The notes: generated by a model not told the origin, from the letters alone. A stretch of DNA of 64,000 nucleotides from Bog-473 sp963726135 (GCA_963726135.1 CAVSBE010000008.1:496001-560000), one strand, 5' to 3'; shown: positions 17,275 to 24,930, counted from the first letter of the stretch. Program-made: numbers and translations.

Positions 17275-18366
17275 ATGCTTATCGTGGTTGCCGAATTCTT
17301 TGGGGGGTACTTGGATCAGGCTCATCGGCACGTACGTGCTGGCGTGACAACCCTGCTGCTGCTAGGGGCGGTGCTTACAGCGAGCACCGGCTCGGCTCGC
17401 GAGCCGAGGGGCAGCACCGGGGCGGTAGTGAAAGTCGCAGTCCGACCCTCGCGGGGCTGCACGACTTCGGCAATTGTGACCGGTCAGCAAACCTTGAACT
17501 TCTCTACGACTGAGGACGACGGTTCCTACATCGAACAGGTGCCCACGAGTGCCACAGCGGGCCGACCGCTGCCCCTTGTATTCGATCTCCACGGCTACGA
17601 CCAGTCAGGTCCTGCCCAAGCCAAAACCACCGCTCTGGGCGCCTACGGCCAGACCCACGGCTTCATAACCATCACACCATGGGTGAACGGTCAACCGGTG
17701 TCTATCTGGTTGTCAACCGTCGGGAGCAGGGACCTCGCTTGGTTTGGCCAGCTTTTGGGCCATATCGAGGCGACGACCTGTGTTGACGAGAACCGGGTGT
17801 TCGTAACCGGCGGATCGAACGGCGCTTTCATGTCGTCAGCCGTTGCATGCCAGTACTCGGCGCTGGTCGCGGCGGTTGCGCCCGTCTCTGGCATCCAGAC
17901 CATGAGGCCGTGCAAGACAACCCGGCCAGTGCCGGTCGTGACTTTCCACGGCACCGCAGATCCACTCGTCCCTTACGATGGCAAAGCGTCCAAGCTCGCC
18001 GCGGACCTTCCTGCACCCGACGGCTCCGGCCACAGGATCGATGCCCAAGAAGAGAAGCTGTTTGGGGCGAAGGGAGTCTTCCAACGGGGACCTAGCATTC
18101 CGTTGGAGGCGGCTGCTTGGGCCAAACGCAACGGTTGTTCGGGCGCGATCACGACGACCAAGATCTCAAGCACTGTGACCCTCCTCAGCTGGCTATGTCC
18201 CGACCATGCCAACGTCGAGCTCTACCGGATTGCACGTGGTGGACACACGTGGCCGAGGAGCCTGGGGCCAACCAAGGTTGACTTAAGGGGCCAGACGAGA
18301 TCGGTTTCCGGCGACGCCGTAATCTGGCAGTTCTTCGAGGCTCACCCACTCAGTTCCTCCGACTGA
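17275..18366 (+). CDS. Secreted PHB-depolymerase/feruloyl-esterase-like hydrolase
   Basis: Intact 363-residue frame. The N-terminus carries a signal-like segment (GVTTLLLLGAVLTASTGSA); GTG 17344 is an alternative start that would place it at the very N-terminus. The fold is alpha/beta-hydrolase of the esterase-PHB family: VFDLHGYDQSG (oxyanion region), VFVTGGSNGAFMSSAVACQ (nucleophile Ser in G-G-S-N-G), VVTFHGTADPLVPYDG (catalytic Asp) and IARGGHTWPRS (catalytic His). Cysteine pairs suggest an exported, disulfide-bonded enzyme. Substrates for relatives are polyhydroxybutyrate oligomers, feruloyl esters or acetylated polysaccharides; which applies here cannot be told. It starts 121 bp right of the IS30 end, so its native promoter may be displaced. 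Confidence 0.8.
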   Translation: MLIVVAEFFGGYLDQAHRHVRAGVTTLLLLGAVLTASTGSAREPRGSTGAVVKVAVRPSRGCTTSAIVTGQQTLNFSTTEDDGSYIEQVPTSATAGRPLPLVFDLHGYDQSGPAQAKTTALGAYGQTHGFITITPWVNGQPVSIWLSTVGSRDLAWFGQLLGHIEATTCVDENRVFVTGGSNGAFMSSAVACQYSALVAAVAPVSGIQTMRPCKTTRPVPVVTFHGTADPLVPYDGKASKLAADLPAPDGSGHRIDAQEEKLFGAKGVFQRGPSIPLEAAAWAKRNGCSGAITTTKISSTVTLLSWLCPDHANVELYRIARGGHTWPRSLGPTKVDLRGQTRSVSGDAVIWQFFEAHPLSSSD

Positions 18367-18584
18367 CCGACCCTTTCCGGATGCTGGCGTTTGGATTCGC
18401 GCGCGGCTGAAGACCGATTGCGGCTGACTTGCGCCCCCTGCCTCATAACGCCGGCTATGGGAGCCATGCACGGGCCGGTTCCGGCTATTCGCGCCCTTCA
18501 ATAACGACAAATCCGTGTGGGACGGGTCTGCTGTGCGCCTGGGTGACCGCCTTTCAAACTGCGACTTGCCAACGGCGTTACGCG
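18367..18584. other. Spacer between convergent genes
   Basis: No gene supported; the rightward esterase and leftward amidohydrolase converge here. No strong terminator hairpin was spotted. Confidence 0.3.
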
Positions 18585-19822
18585 TCACGAGACGGGAAGG
18601 GCGATGGTCGTGGCGTCAGCCGGAAGCTCATCGAGAAGCAGGTCCTGCGAGAGGTCCAAAACCGTCGGCCCGATGCGGTCGGCGATTGGCTGAAGCTCCG
18701 CCAGGTCGAAGCGGTATGCCCGGGCCGCGTTCACGCCGAGCATGAGAGCGACCTCGTCGGGCTCGACGTCGTGGAAGACATGACGTAGCACGAACCGGGT
18801 GTGCGGGAAGGTTCCTTCCGCGTGCGGGTAGTCGGATCCCCACATGAGACGATCTATCCCGGTGGCGTGCCGTGTCTTGCTGTCTCTCCGGCTGAGGAAA
18901 CTGGCCCCGATGTAGCATTGGCGCGCCCAGTATTCGCTGGGTCGCAGCTTCATGCTGTCGCGGATCATTCCACCAAAGAGACCTTCGACCGCACCCGGTC
19001 TGGCGTTAACGATGCGGTCGTACATGAAGTCCAGCTCGGCGAGGGTACCTGGCACCCACGAGTTACCGGTCTCGGTCATCACGAAAGTGAGATTGGGATG
19101 TCGTTCGAACACGCCGCTGAAGATCAGACGTACGAGCGGCCTCTGGCAGTACCAGCCGAACTCGAGGAACATCATCACAAGCGACGTGTCGACGTCGCCG
19201 TAAGTCGTCGGGCCGCCACCTCCGCCGTGGCTGTTGACCACGACCCCTAGATCCTCGCAGACAGTCCAGAGCGGCTCGTACGCCGGGGAGTGTAACTGCG
19301 GGGTCGTCTCGTCGACCGGGGGATTCGGGAGCATAATTCCCGCCGAAAAGGCCTGGCTGCTCGGCAGCCCAGCGAACTTCCTCGACCGCCCTCTCGACGT
19401 CGTCGAGGAAGATCTGGGCGATCCCGGCCCGACGACCAGGGCACTGGGAGCAGAAGTCGGCCAGCCACCGGTTGTGGGCGCGGATACCGGCCCAGCGGAA
19501 CCGTAACTCCTCGGCGTCTTTCGGCGCGGGCGGATTGAAGATTATGCCCGATGGGATAGAAGGGCGGAATCGTGTTGGGAAACAGAACCTCCGCCACGAC
19601 GCCATCGCTCTCGACGTCCTTCTGGCGTAGCGCATCATCGAAGTTGCGCTGGTACTCGAGCGATTCGGTATCCCGCAGATCGGCGAAAGGATTCGAGTAT
19701 TCCTTCCGCCAAGCGTCGAAGTCGTCGCAGAACGCAGGATCGAGATACTGGCGATATGCATCCATGGAAGCCCCGGCGTGCCCATCAGCCGAGATCACGA
19801 CGTAGTGGTCAGAACTCTCCAT
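18585..19822 (-). CDS. Amidohydrolase (Amidohydro_2 family), two frameshifts
   Basis: ATG 19822, preceded by AGGAGAG, gives MESSDHYVVISADGHAGASM. This is the N-terminal metal-binding strand of the family, with DGHAG in place of the usual D-x-H-x-H. It continues YRQYLDPAFCDDFDAWRKEY and, after shifts near 19560 and 19330, NRWLADFCSQCPGRRAG, LGVVVNSHGGGGG (metal-ligand His), FERHPNLTFVMTETG, and RLMWGSDYPHAEGTFPHT (the conserved SDYPH motif with the catalytic Asp). Reconstructed length, about 410 residues, is normal. Relatives include decarboxylases and hydrolases of xenobiotic or aromatic ring-cleavage products; many lie in hydrocarbon-degradation loci. No partner pathway genes are next to it here. 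Confidence 0.75.
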
Positions 19823-19968
19823 GACCTCTCCTGCCTCTCTCGACTGAAGTGAGTCGATCGAACCCAATGAACATAATCCTACGCTTATCGAGAACTTCTG
19901 TATCTTCGTCCGCAAGCAGGGTTCGCAGCTGCCAAAACGATTCTCAGTAGGGGAAGGATTGCCAGAGG

Positions 19969-20565
19969 ATGACCCCGCTCGTCCGCAAAGCGACTTGCAC
20001 CGACATCAACCTTGCTGGAGACGTGCTGGCGGCGGCCATGGCGGCCGATCCGGTCGCGTGCTGGATCCTCGGCAAGGACACGGACGTGGAGCGGCGGCTA
20101 CGCCTAGTGTTCCGCGGCCTGATCCGCGTGGCTACGCGCGCTTCCGACCATGAGGTCCACCTGACCGACGACGGGTTGACCGTCGGGTTGTGGCACGGCG
20201 TCGGCAGATGGGATTTATCGCCGATGGACTTGATGCGTGTTTTCCCTTCCACCTTGCGATCCGGCTTCTTGAACAGGCGTGGCCTGCAGTTGACCAACGC
20301 CATGCACAAGGCCCACCCCCGCGAACCGCACCATTACCTCGAGGTACTGGGGACGAGGCCGGATCGGCAAGGCCACGGCGGTGGGTCGGCCGTCATGACG
20401 GCGATGGCTGAGCGGTGTGACCGCGAAGGGGTGGCCGCCTACCTCGAGAACTCGAACCCGCGAAATGAGCCCTTTTACGGGCGGCACGGTTTCGAGCTGA
20501 TGCCAGCATTTGATCTACCCGCAGGCTGCCCGCCCCTGGCTCCGATGTGGCGCGAGCCGCACTGA
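19969..20565 (+). CDS. GNAT-family N-acetyltransferase
   Basis: Intact 198-residue frame, ATG 19969 with GGAAGG upstream. It has the layout of actinobacterial GNATs with an insert in the middle: N-terminal KATCTDINLAGDVLAAAMAA, a hydrophobic central part (GLWHGVGRWDLSPMDLM), then HHYLEVLGTRPDRQGHGGGS (motif A, R-Q-G-H-G-G-G), AVMTAMAERCDREGVAAYLE, NPRNEPFYGRHGFE (motif B) and LAPMWREPH. The ending PLAPMWR is common in this subgroup. The target is unknown; small-molecule amine or peptide acetylation is likely. The gene sits alone inside the integrated element, divergent from the amidohydrolase with a 146-bp shared promoter region. Confidence 0.8.
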   Translation: MTPLVRKATCTDINLAGDVLAAAMAADPVACWILGKDTDVERRLRLVFRGLIRVATRASDHEVHLTDDGLTVGLWHGVGRWDLSPMDLMRVFPSTLRSGFLNRRGLQLTNAMHKAHPREPHHYLEVLGTRPDRQGHGGGSAVMTAMAERCDREGVAAYLENSNPRNEPFYGRHGFELMPAFDLPAGCPPLAPMWREPH

Positions 20566-20640
20566 GCTGCGAGCGTCAAACGCCAGCGCGGTCTCCGGAG
20601 GCGGAAACACCAGCTTTGGTCTTGTGTTCGAACAAGTGGA

Positions 20641-20665
20641 CTGCCCCCTATCGCCGGCAGTGGGG
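20641..20665 (+). repeat. Intergenic GC-rich repeat, site 9, upstream of small-protein copy 4
   Basis: ctgccccctatcgccggcag followed by tgggg, then cgcgcacagcagccccgggt, nearly identical to 5635-5670. This makes repeat plus small gene a duplicated unit of roughly 200 bp. Confidence 0.55.
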
Positions 20666-20700
20666 CGCGCACAGCAGCCCCGGGTCTACCCTCGGAACCC

Positions 20701-20933
20701 ATGAGCCCGATGCCCCAGCCCGGCGACCCCTACCCGGGGTTCATCGCCGAGCCGGGCCGGTGCTGGCAGAATGTCTACAGCCACCAGTTGCAGGCCACAC
20801 ACTGCACCGAGACGCCCCGATGGACCGTCCGATGCAGTCGCCGCGGGGCGATCGCTGGTTCCAGGTATGGGCCTGTCCCGACCACCTCGAGGGACTGACC
20901 GGGCTTCGCCAGTTCGGCAGCGTTAGCCGCTGA
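20701..20933 (+). pseudogene. Small Cys/His-rich protein family, copy 4 (one frameshift)
   Basis: ATG 20701 gives MSPMPQPGDPYPGFIAEPGR, then CWQNVYSHQLQATHC, TETPRWT. After a shift near 20822 it continues SPRGDRWFQVWACPDHLEGL, TGLRQFGSVSR, ending at 20933. With copy 1 this defines the family: about 75 residues, PGDP-x-PGF near the start, GRCW, HC about 16 residues later, WTGRW, and a W/C-rich C-terminal part ending in CPDH-x-x-x-L. No signal peptide or membrane segment. The Cys/His spacing could bind zinc or haem, but no known family is recognised. It lies inside the integrated element, while copies 1-3 lie outside it. Confidence 0.5.
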
Positions 20934-21068
20934 GGTTGCTCCCGCCAAGTTGCTGCCTATCCCCTAAGGGCACTTTCGGGCTAGCCCTCTCGATCGAGGA
21001 GTCTTAGCTCCCTGGGAGTCATCGAGGACTCCCACTCGTATCCGATCAGTTGCCGGACTGCTTCATCA

Positions 21069-21653
21069 TCACCCGCTGTTGCCGGAGTTCTCGGAACCCC
21101 CCGAGTTGCCCGAATTGCTCGAGTTACCCGAATTGCCCGAACCCGGCTGCGGACAATTGACTCCACTGCCGTCAGCTTGTACTCGTCCGTTGTCTGTTTG
21201 GAGACTTGCACCGCCATTTCCTCCGGTGTATCCATTGGTCACAATGTCGTCAACGTCGCCAGCAAGGTTGTTCACTAGCTCCTTGAAGCTGGTTCCGGCG
21301 TCGCCCGGAAGAACCACCGAGGGTGACTCGTTCGCTAGTTTGTGGACAGCTTGATCTGCCTTCTGCCAAGCAGCCCTGGATGGTGGAGCACCAACGCCGC
21401 TTGCCTTCTGATCAAGAGAGGCGAGTGAGAACGTGACGTTCCAGAGATCGGCGCAAAGTCCGGTCTTGGTTCCTGTCCCGGAACCGGTAGCAGAAGCTCC
21501 TGAAGCAGCTTTGGGGGTTGTCGTCGGTGACGTCGACGCACTGCCCCCCCCACAAGCGGAGAGGGCCATTGCTGCCGCCAATGGCAGAAGCAGAAAGGCC
21601 CACTTCGTTCGAGTGCCAGCACCAGTTCCAGTCGATGACGCTTCTTCTCTCAT
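21069..21653 (-). CDS. Secreted lipoprotein with Gly/Asn/Ser-rich C-terminal tail
   Basis: 194 codons from ATG 21653. After a charged N-terminus (MREEASSTGTGAGTRTKW) comes a hydrophobic core and lipobox (FLLLPLAAAMALSACGGG, lipid-modified Cys after LSA). A Thr/Ser/Gly-rich linker follows, then a helical domain (CADLWNVTFSLASLDQKASG, WQKADQAVHKLANESPSVV, SFKELVNNLAGDVDDIV) with two cysteines that may pair. The C-terminus is a low-complexity run of GNSGNSSNSGNSGG type. The architecture matches many actinobacterial surface lipoproteins of unknown function. It is divergent from the unknown gene at 21928, with repeat site 10 in the spacer. Confidence 0.75.
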   Translation of the reverse strand: MREEASSTGTGAGTRTKWAFLLLPLAAAMALSACGGGSASTSPTTTPKAASGASATGSGTGTKTGLCADLWNVTFSLASLDQKASGVGAPPSRAAWQKADQAVHKLANESPSVVLPGDAGTSFKELVNNLAGDVDDIVTNGYTGGNGGASLQTDNGRVQADGSGVNCPQPGSGNSGNSSNSGNSGGSENSGNSG

Positions 21654-21853
21654 CTAGCGCCCCCTCTTCCGTGTGCCCACCTTGAGACACGCCGGAAGCA
21701 TTGCTTAAGGGCTATGAACCTCGCAACTCCCCATGCGGGTCGGTAGTGGGCCGGGTCTGGTTCCTTGTTGGCAGCTGCTTCGCTTGTTGTGCGGCGTCGC
21801 GACGTGAACCCGGAAGAGCCTTCACTCATCGGGACATTGTGCCCGAGCAAGGG

Positions 21854-21870
21854 GCGCCCCAGTTCGCCGG
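21854..21870 (+). repeat. Intergenic GC-rich repeat, site 10
   Basis: gcgccccagttcgccgg between the divergent lipoprotein gene and the 21928 gene. This is the rightmost copy seen in the window. Confidence 0.45.
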
Positions 21871-21927
21871 GTCGGTGGCTAGGTGTCTAAATAGGCAGAC
21901 CGATTAGAGCAGTGTCAAGCTCTGCAC

Positions 21928-22464
21928 GTGGACCAACTCGATGCTGATCTCCTGAGGTTGACGGAGATTGACCGTGACACTGGGACAATCTGGTTCCTCT
22001 ATCACCGGCCATTGACTACGCGTGAGGAATTGCCAGGCGAGCTAAACCGGCTTCAGGATCTCGGATGGATCGAACGTACCCCCAAGGACCGGTGGCTTAT
22101 CACGAGCGCAGGCAGCGAAGCCCTCTCGGCTGCACGCAACTGGGTCTTTCAGGCCGATCAGATCTCTCAAGACAAGGAATACGGCCGACATGCAGCGGTG
22201 ATAGGACGGCTCCTCGCTGGAAGCATGGCGTTCTTCGCGGATCCTGATTGCAATGGATTCACGATCAAGCGAGACAATGCCCCGGAGACAATCGGTTGGG
22301 TCAGAAGCGTTCGGTCCAGCGATGAGAGGGGTCCATTCACAGGAGAGGTGCCACGTACAGCATCGTCTACCGGGTCTCAGATCCGACGACGGGCAAGACG
22401 AAGCAGGTATGGCGCGGCGGGTTCACCACGAAGAAGGCTGCTGAGGACGAGCTCAAGGAAGTAG
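21928..22464 (+). CDS. Unknown protein with possible winged-helix segment, upstream of integrase
   Basis: The frame starts MDQLDADLLRLTEIDRDTGT at a GTG. Residues about 25-70 (PLTTREELPGELNRLQDLGW, IERTPKDRWLITSAGSEAL) look like a winged-helix DNA-binding unit of the kind in element-encoded regulators. The rest (QISQDKEYGRHAAVIGRLL, MAFFADPDCNGFTI) is not recognised. Coding character fades after about 22320, where the integrase start is placed in another frame; the true 3' end is probably nearer 22330 and obscured by an indel in a GGGG run. By position it may be an excision or regulatory partner of the integrase, but that is inference. Confidence 0.4.
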   Translation: MDQLDADLLRLTEIDRDTGTIWFLYHRPLTTREELPGELNRLQDLGWIERTPKDRWLITSAGSEALSAARNWVFQADQISQDKEYGRHAAVIGRLLAGSMAFFADPDCNGFTIKRDNAPETIGWVRSVRSSDERGPFTGEVPRTASSTGSQIRRRARRSRYGAAGSPRRRLLRTSSRK

Positions 22465-23518
22465 TCCGCACTATCGACCAGGGCGCCTACGTCGCGCCAT
22501 CCAAGCAGACGTTCGGCGAGTTCCTCGAGAACGACTGGCTCCCCTCCATCGACAACCTCGTAGCCGGCGGCAAGCTGAAGCCAACGACGGCGGCGTTCTA
22601 CCGGAACCTGACGAGGAGTCACGTCATTCCTCGCCTCGGTGGGTTGCCGTTGAAGGCCCTCGACGCCCCGGCCCTGAACGCGTGCTACCGGGATCTGCTC
22701 AAGTCCGGGAGGGTCAACAGTGGCGAGGGCCTCCACCCCACCACCGTCCATTCCATCCATGTCGCAATCTCCAAGGCGCTCGGGGACGCGGTCAAGTGGG
22801 GCAAGGTCGTCCGTAACGTTGCGGCTCTGGCGGACGGGCCGCGTCCGTCGAAGTCCCGCACCGAGGTCTGGTCCGGCGTCCAGCTCGATACGTTCCTAGA
22901 CAGCGTGAAGAAGGACCGACTCTACGCCCTCTGGATGCTGGACATCACGACCGGGATGCAGCGCGGTGAGCTCTGCGGGCTCCGATGGTCCGATCTCGAC
23001 CTCGAGGCCGGCCGGGTCACTGTCTCCCAGGCTCGGGTCAGCGTCGGTTACGAGGTGGTCACCACCACCCCAAAGTCGACGTCGAGCGCCCGGTCGTTTG
23101 CTCTCGACCCGGACACGGTCTCGGCCCTGAAGTCATGGAGCGTCCAGCAGGGCGCAGAGCGGCTCGCCTGGGGCCCTGGGTGGATGGACACCGGCCTCGT
23201 GTTCGGGAAGAGGGACGGTACGCCATACCATCCTCAGCGGGTCACCCAGGCGTTCGCTCGGAAGGCCAAGGCGGCGGGCCTGCCCGCTATTGGGCCCCAT
23301 GACGTTCGGCACTCCTACGCGACCGCAGGCCTCGAGGCCGGCGTCCCGCTGAAGGTGATGTCCGACCGCCGCGGGCATTCGTCAATCAGCATCACCGCGG
23401 ACCTCGACCACACGTCAATGCGCGGGTCGACCAGGACGCGGCCGATCGCACGCCGCTTTCATCATTGGGAGCGCGCAGCGGGCGAAGGCCGTGGGTGCGA
23501 AGTGACGGTCTCTGCTAA
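22322..23518 (+). CDS. int: Tyrosine site-specific integrase (frameshifts at both ends; nucleophile not seen)
   Basis: The long frame (in register about 22332-23405) encodes a phage-type integrase. SIHRRGATYSIVYRVSDPTT and WRGGFTTKKAAEDEL form the N-terminal arm-binding domain; TFGEFLENDWLPSI and KPTTAAFYRNLTRSHV form the SAM-like core-binding domain. The catalytic part has TGMQRGELCGLRWSDLDL (first Arg), TTTPKSTSSAR (Lys) and HDVRHSYATAGLEAGVPLKV (H-x-x-R), then the GH motif RRGHSSISITAD. The expected A-D-x-Y-D-H-T reads ADLDHT, so the nucleophilic Tyr is missing by exactly one codon. Dropping one G from GGGG near 22327 gives start MRGSIHRRG. Dropping one G near 23422 gives VDQDAADRTP and a stop at 23516-23518. 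It probably integrated this element into tRNA-Pro. Confidence 0.75.
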
Positions 23519-23533
23519 CAGATTTGCTAACAA
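23512..23533 (+). promoter_or_regulatory. Candidate arm-type integrase-binding sites, right end
   Basis: ctgctaacagatttgctaac: two direct GCTAAC copies 12 bp apart, about 120 bp inside the right att core and overlapping the reconstructed integrase stop codon. Mirrors the pair at 15524-15545. Confidence 0.45.
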
Positions 23534-23650
23534 CCCCGGCCAATCGGGACCCGTTTAGAGCCATCGGGAGCCATGGAGCGTTACTCCTGAACCCAGCCTG
23601 ACCTGCCGCAACCCATCTAGGGCCATCGGGAGCCATCTCGCTGGTTCCGT

Positions 23651-23691
23651 CCCCCAGTCAAGCGCGCTAACCAAGCTGCGCCACAGCCCGT
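23651..23691 (-). other. Right attachment site: 41-bp copy of tRNA-Pro 5' half
   Basis: Exact copy of 15433-15473. Left of it (ctcgctggttccgt) there is no T-arm or acceptor 3' strand, so it is not a functional tRNA. It marks the right boundary of the integrated element. Confidence 0.75.
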
Positions 23692-23694
23692 GTG

Positions 23695-23730
23695 CCGTGG
23701 TGACCCGATGGGTCCACCGGGTCACCACGG
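23695..23730. other. Perfect 12-bp inverted repeat beside the right att site
   Basis: ccgtggtgaccc (23695-23706) and gggtcaccacgg (23719-23730) are perfect inverted arms around a 12-base loop. It starts 4 bp outside the att core, where the promoter of the original tRNA would have been. There is no T-run, so it is not a classical intrinsic terminator; protein binding or att accessory function are alternatives. Confidence 0.45.
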
Positions 23731-23841
23731 GGCCGGCATTTGCCTGCACCCGTTCGACGACCCCGATCGTAGTCGACGCTCCGATGGGCGCTCAATGAGA
23801 GTCATCCGAATTCGGGTGGCTCGGGTGGCCTTCCGGGTGCT

Positions 23842-24930
23842 GTGGCCTGGGAGTTCACCGCAAGACAGTTGTGCGCAGCGTGTTTCAAGGTGTCGATCCC
23901 GTCATCCGATCAAGTGATGGTGGCAACGCTCGCCAACGAGACACACCTCGATCGGCTGCGCTTCCTGATTGAGACACAGCGACTCATCAACGCGGGAGTC
24001 GCCGACACCGACCGCGTCATGAGTGTCGTCCTCGACCGGGCGCTCACCGTGGCCGATGCAGACGGCGCCTCCGTCGAGCTCTTCGACGGAGACCACATGG
24101 TGGCCCAGGCCGTGCGCGGTTTGGCCGAGAGCCCCAGCGGCCTCCCTGCGGCCTCCGATCTCAGCCTCGGTGGCCAATGCATGCGACTGGCGATACCGCT
24201 GATCTGCAGAGATACCGAGACCGACACGCGTATCGACAGCGAGGCCTGCCGCCGGGTGGGCGTGCGCTCCATCGCGGTGGCACCGCTTGTCCAAGCGGGC
24301 CAGGGAGTCGGCGTGCTGAAAGTGGTGTCCGGCGAGCCGGACCATTTCAGTGACGCCGAGGGCGACGTGCTCGAGCTGATGGCCACGTTCATCGTGTCCT
24401 CACTGGCGAACGAGGTGACCTTCGAGCGGGACGCAGAGCGCGCCCTCCGGGATCCGCTCACCGGACTGCCCAACCGGGCGGTCCTGAACGATCGCCTGAC
24501 CCACGGCATTTACGAAGCGGGCCGCTACGGCCGGCATTTCGGGCTCTTCCTCGTCGACATCGACCATTTCTCCGCCGTCAACGACGCACTCGGGTACGAG
24601 TGGGGGGATGCTGTCCTGCGGGCCGTCGCCCAGGGGCTCACCGACACAGTGCGAGCAGGTGACACGCTCGCCCGGCTCGAGAGCGATCACTTCGCCATCA
24701 TGGCGGAGAACGCCGACCGAGCGGTCGTGGAAGACCGCCTCCGGGGCCGCATCGACTCCATCGTGAGCGCTGTCGACGACGATCTCGCGTTGCAGGGCTT
24801 CACGCTCACCGCAACGACCGCCGTCGTATGGAGTTCGGGGTACGACGACAGCCCGGAAGGGCTGATCCGTGCCGCCGGTGCGGCCGTGACCCGGCTCAAG
24901 GACGAGCGCGCCGATCGCGACGGTCCCTGA
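23842..24930 (+). CDS. GAF-GGDEF protein with degenerate GGDEF motif
   Basis: Intact frame; ATG 23917 (MVATLANETHLDRLRFLIET) is a more likely start than the GTG at 23842. A GAF sensor domain follows (VMSVVLDRALTVADADGASV, SLGGQCMRLAIPLICRDTET, VGVRSIAVAPLVQAGQGVGV, DAEGDVLELMATFI), then a GGDEF-type domain with the usual opening RDPLTGLPNRAVLNDRL and GLFLVDIDHFSAVNDALGYE. At the signature position it has ARLESDHFAIMAE, that is ESDHF instead of GG(D/E)EF. Without the glycines and metal-binding acid it should not make cyclic di-GMP; it may bind GTP or act as a regulatory domain. Soluble; it lies just outside the integrated element with no operon partner. Confidence 0.8.
   Translation: MAWEFTARQLCAACFKVSIPSSDQVMVATLANETHLDRLRFLIETQRLINAGVADTDRVMSVVLDRALTVADADGASVELFDGDHMVAQAVRGLAESPSGLPAASDLSLGGQCMRLAIPLICRDTETDTRIDSEACRRVGVRSIAVAPLVQAGQGVGVLKVVSGEPDHFSDAEGDVLELMATFIVSSLANEVTFERDAERALRDPLTGLPNRAVLNDRLTHGIYEAGRYGRHFGLFLVDIDHFSAVNDALGYEWGDAVLRAVAQGLTDTVRAGDTLARLESDHFAIMAENADRAVVEDRLRGRIDSIVSAVDDDLALQGFTLTATTAVVWSSGYDDSPEGLIRAAGAAVTRLKDERADRDGP

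Larger units (their letters stand above)
15433..23691 (+). mobile_element. Integrated element in tRNA-Pro, about 8.3 kb, with tyrosine integrase
   Basis: Bounded by 41-bp perfect direct repeats, one forming part of an intact tRNA-Pro. A tyrosine recombinase gene ends 133 bp inside the right copy, and paired GCTAAC motifs lie inside both ends (15527/15538 and 23514/23526). Cargo in order: whiB-like gene and IS30-family insertion sequence, secreted esterase, amidohydrolase, GNAT enzyme, small Cys/His protein copy, lipoprotein, unknown protein, integrase. No replication, partition or conjugation gene is visible, so it is either a minimal genomic island or the remnant of a larger element. Confidence 0.7.

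Noticed and set aside
23651..23691. Second tRNA-Pro gene
   Set aside because: Only the 5' half is present; no T-arm or 3' acceptor strand follows, so it is an attachment-site copy.
15433..23691. Complete prophage or conjugative element
   Set aside because: No capsid, terminase, lysis, replication, partition or transfer genes are visible between the att repeats.
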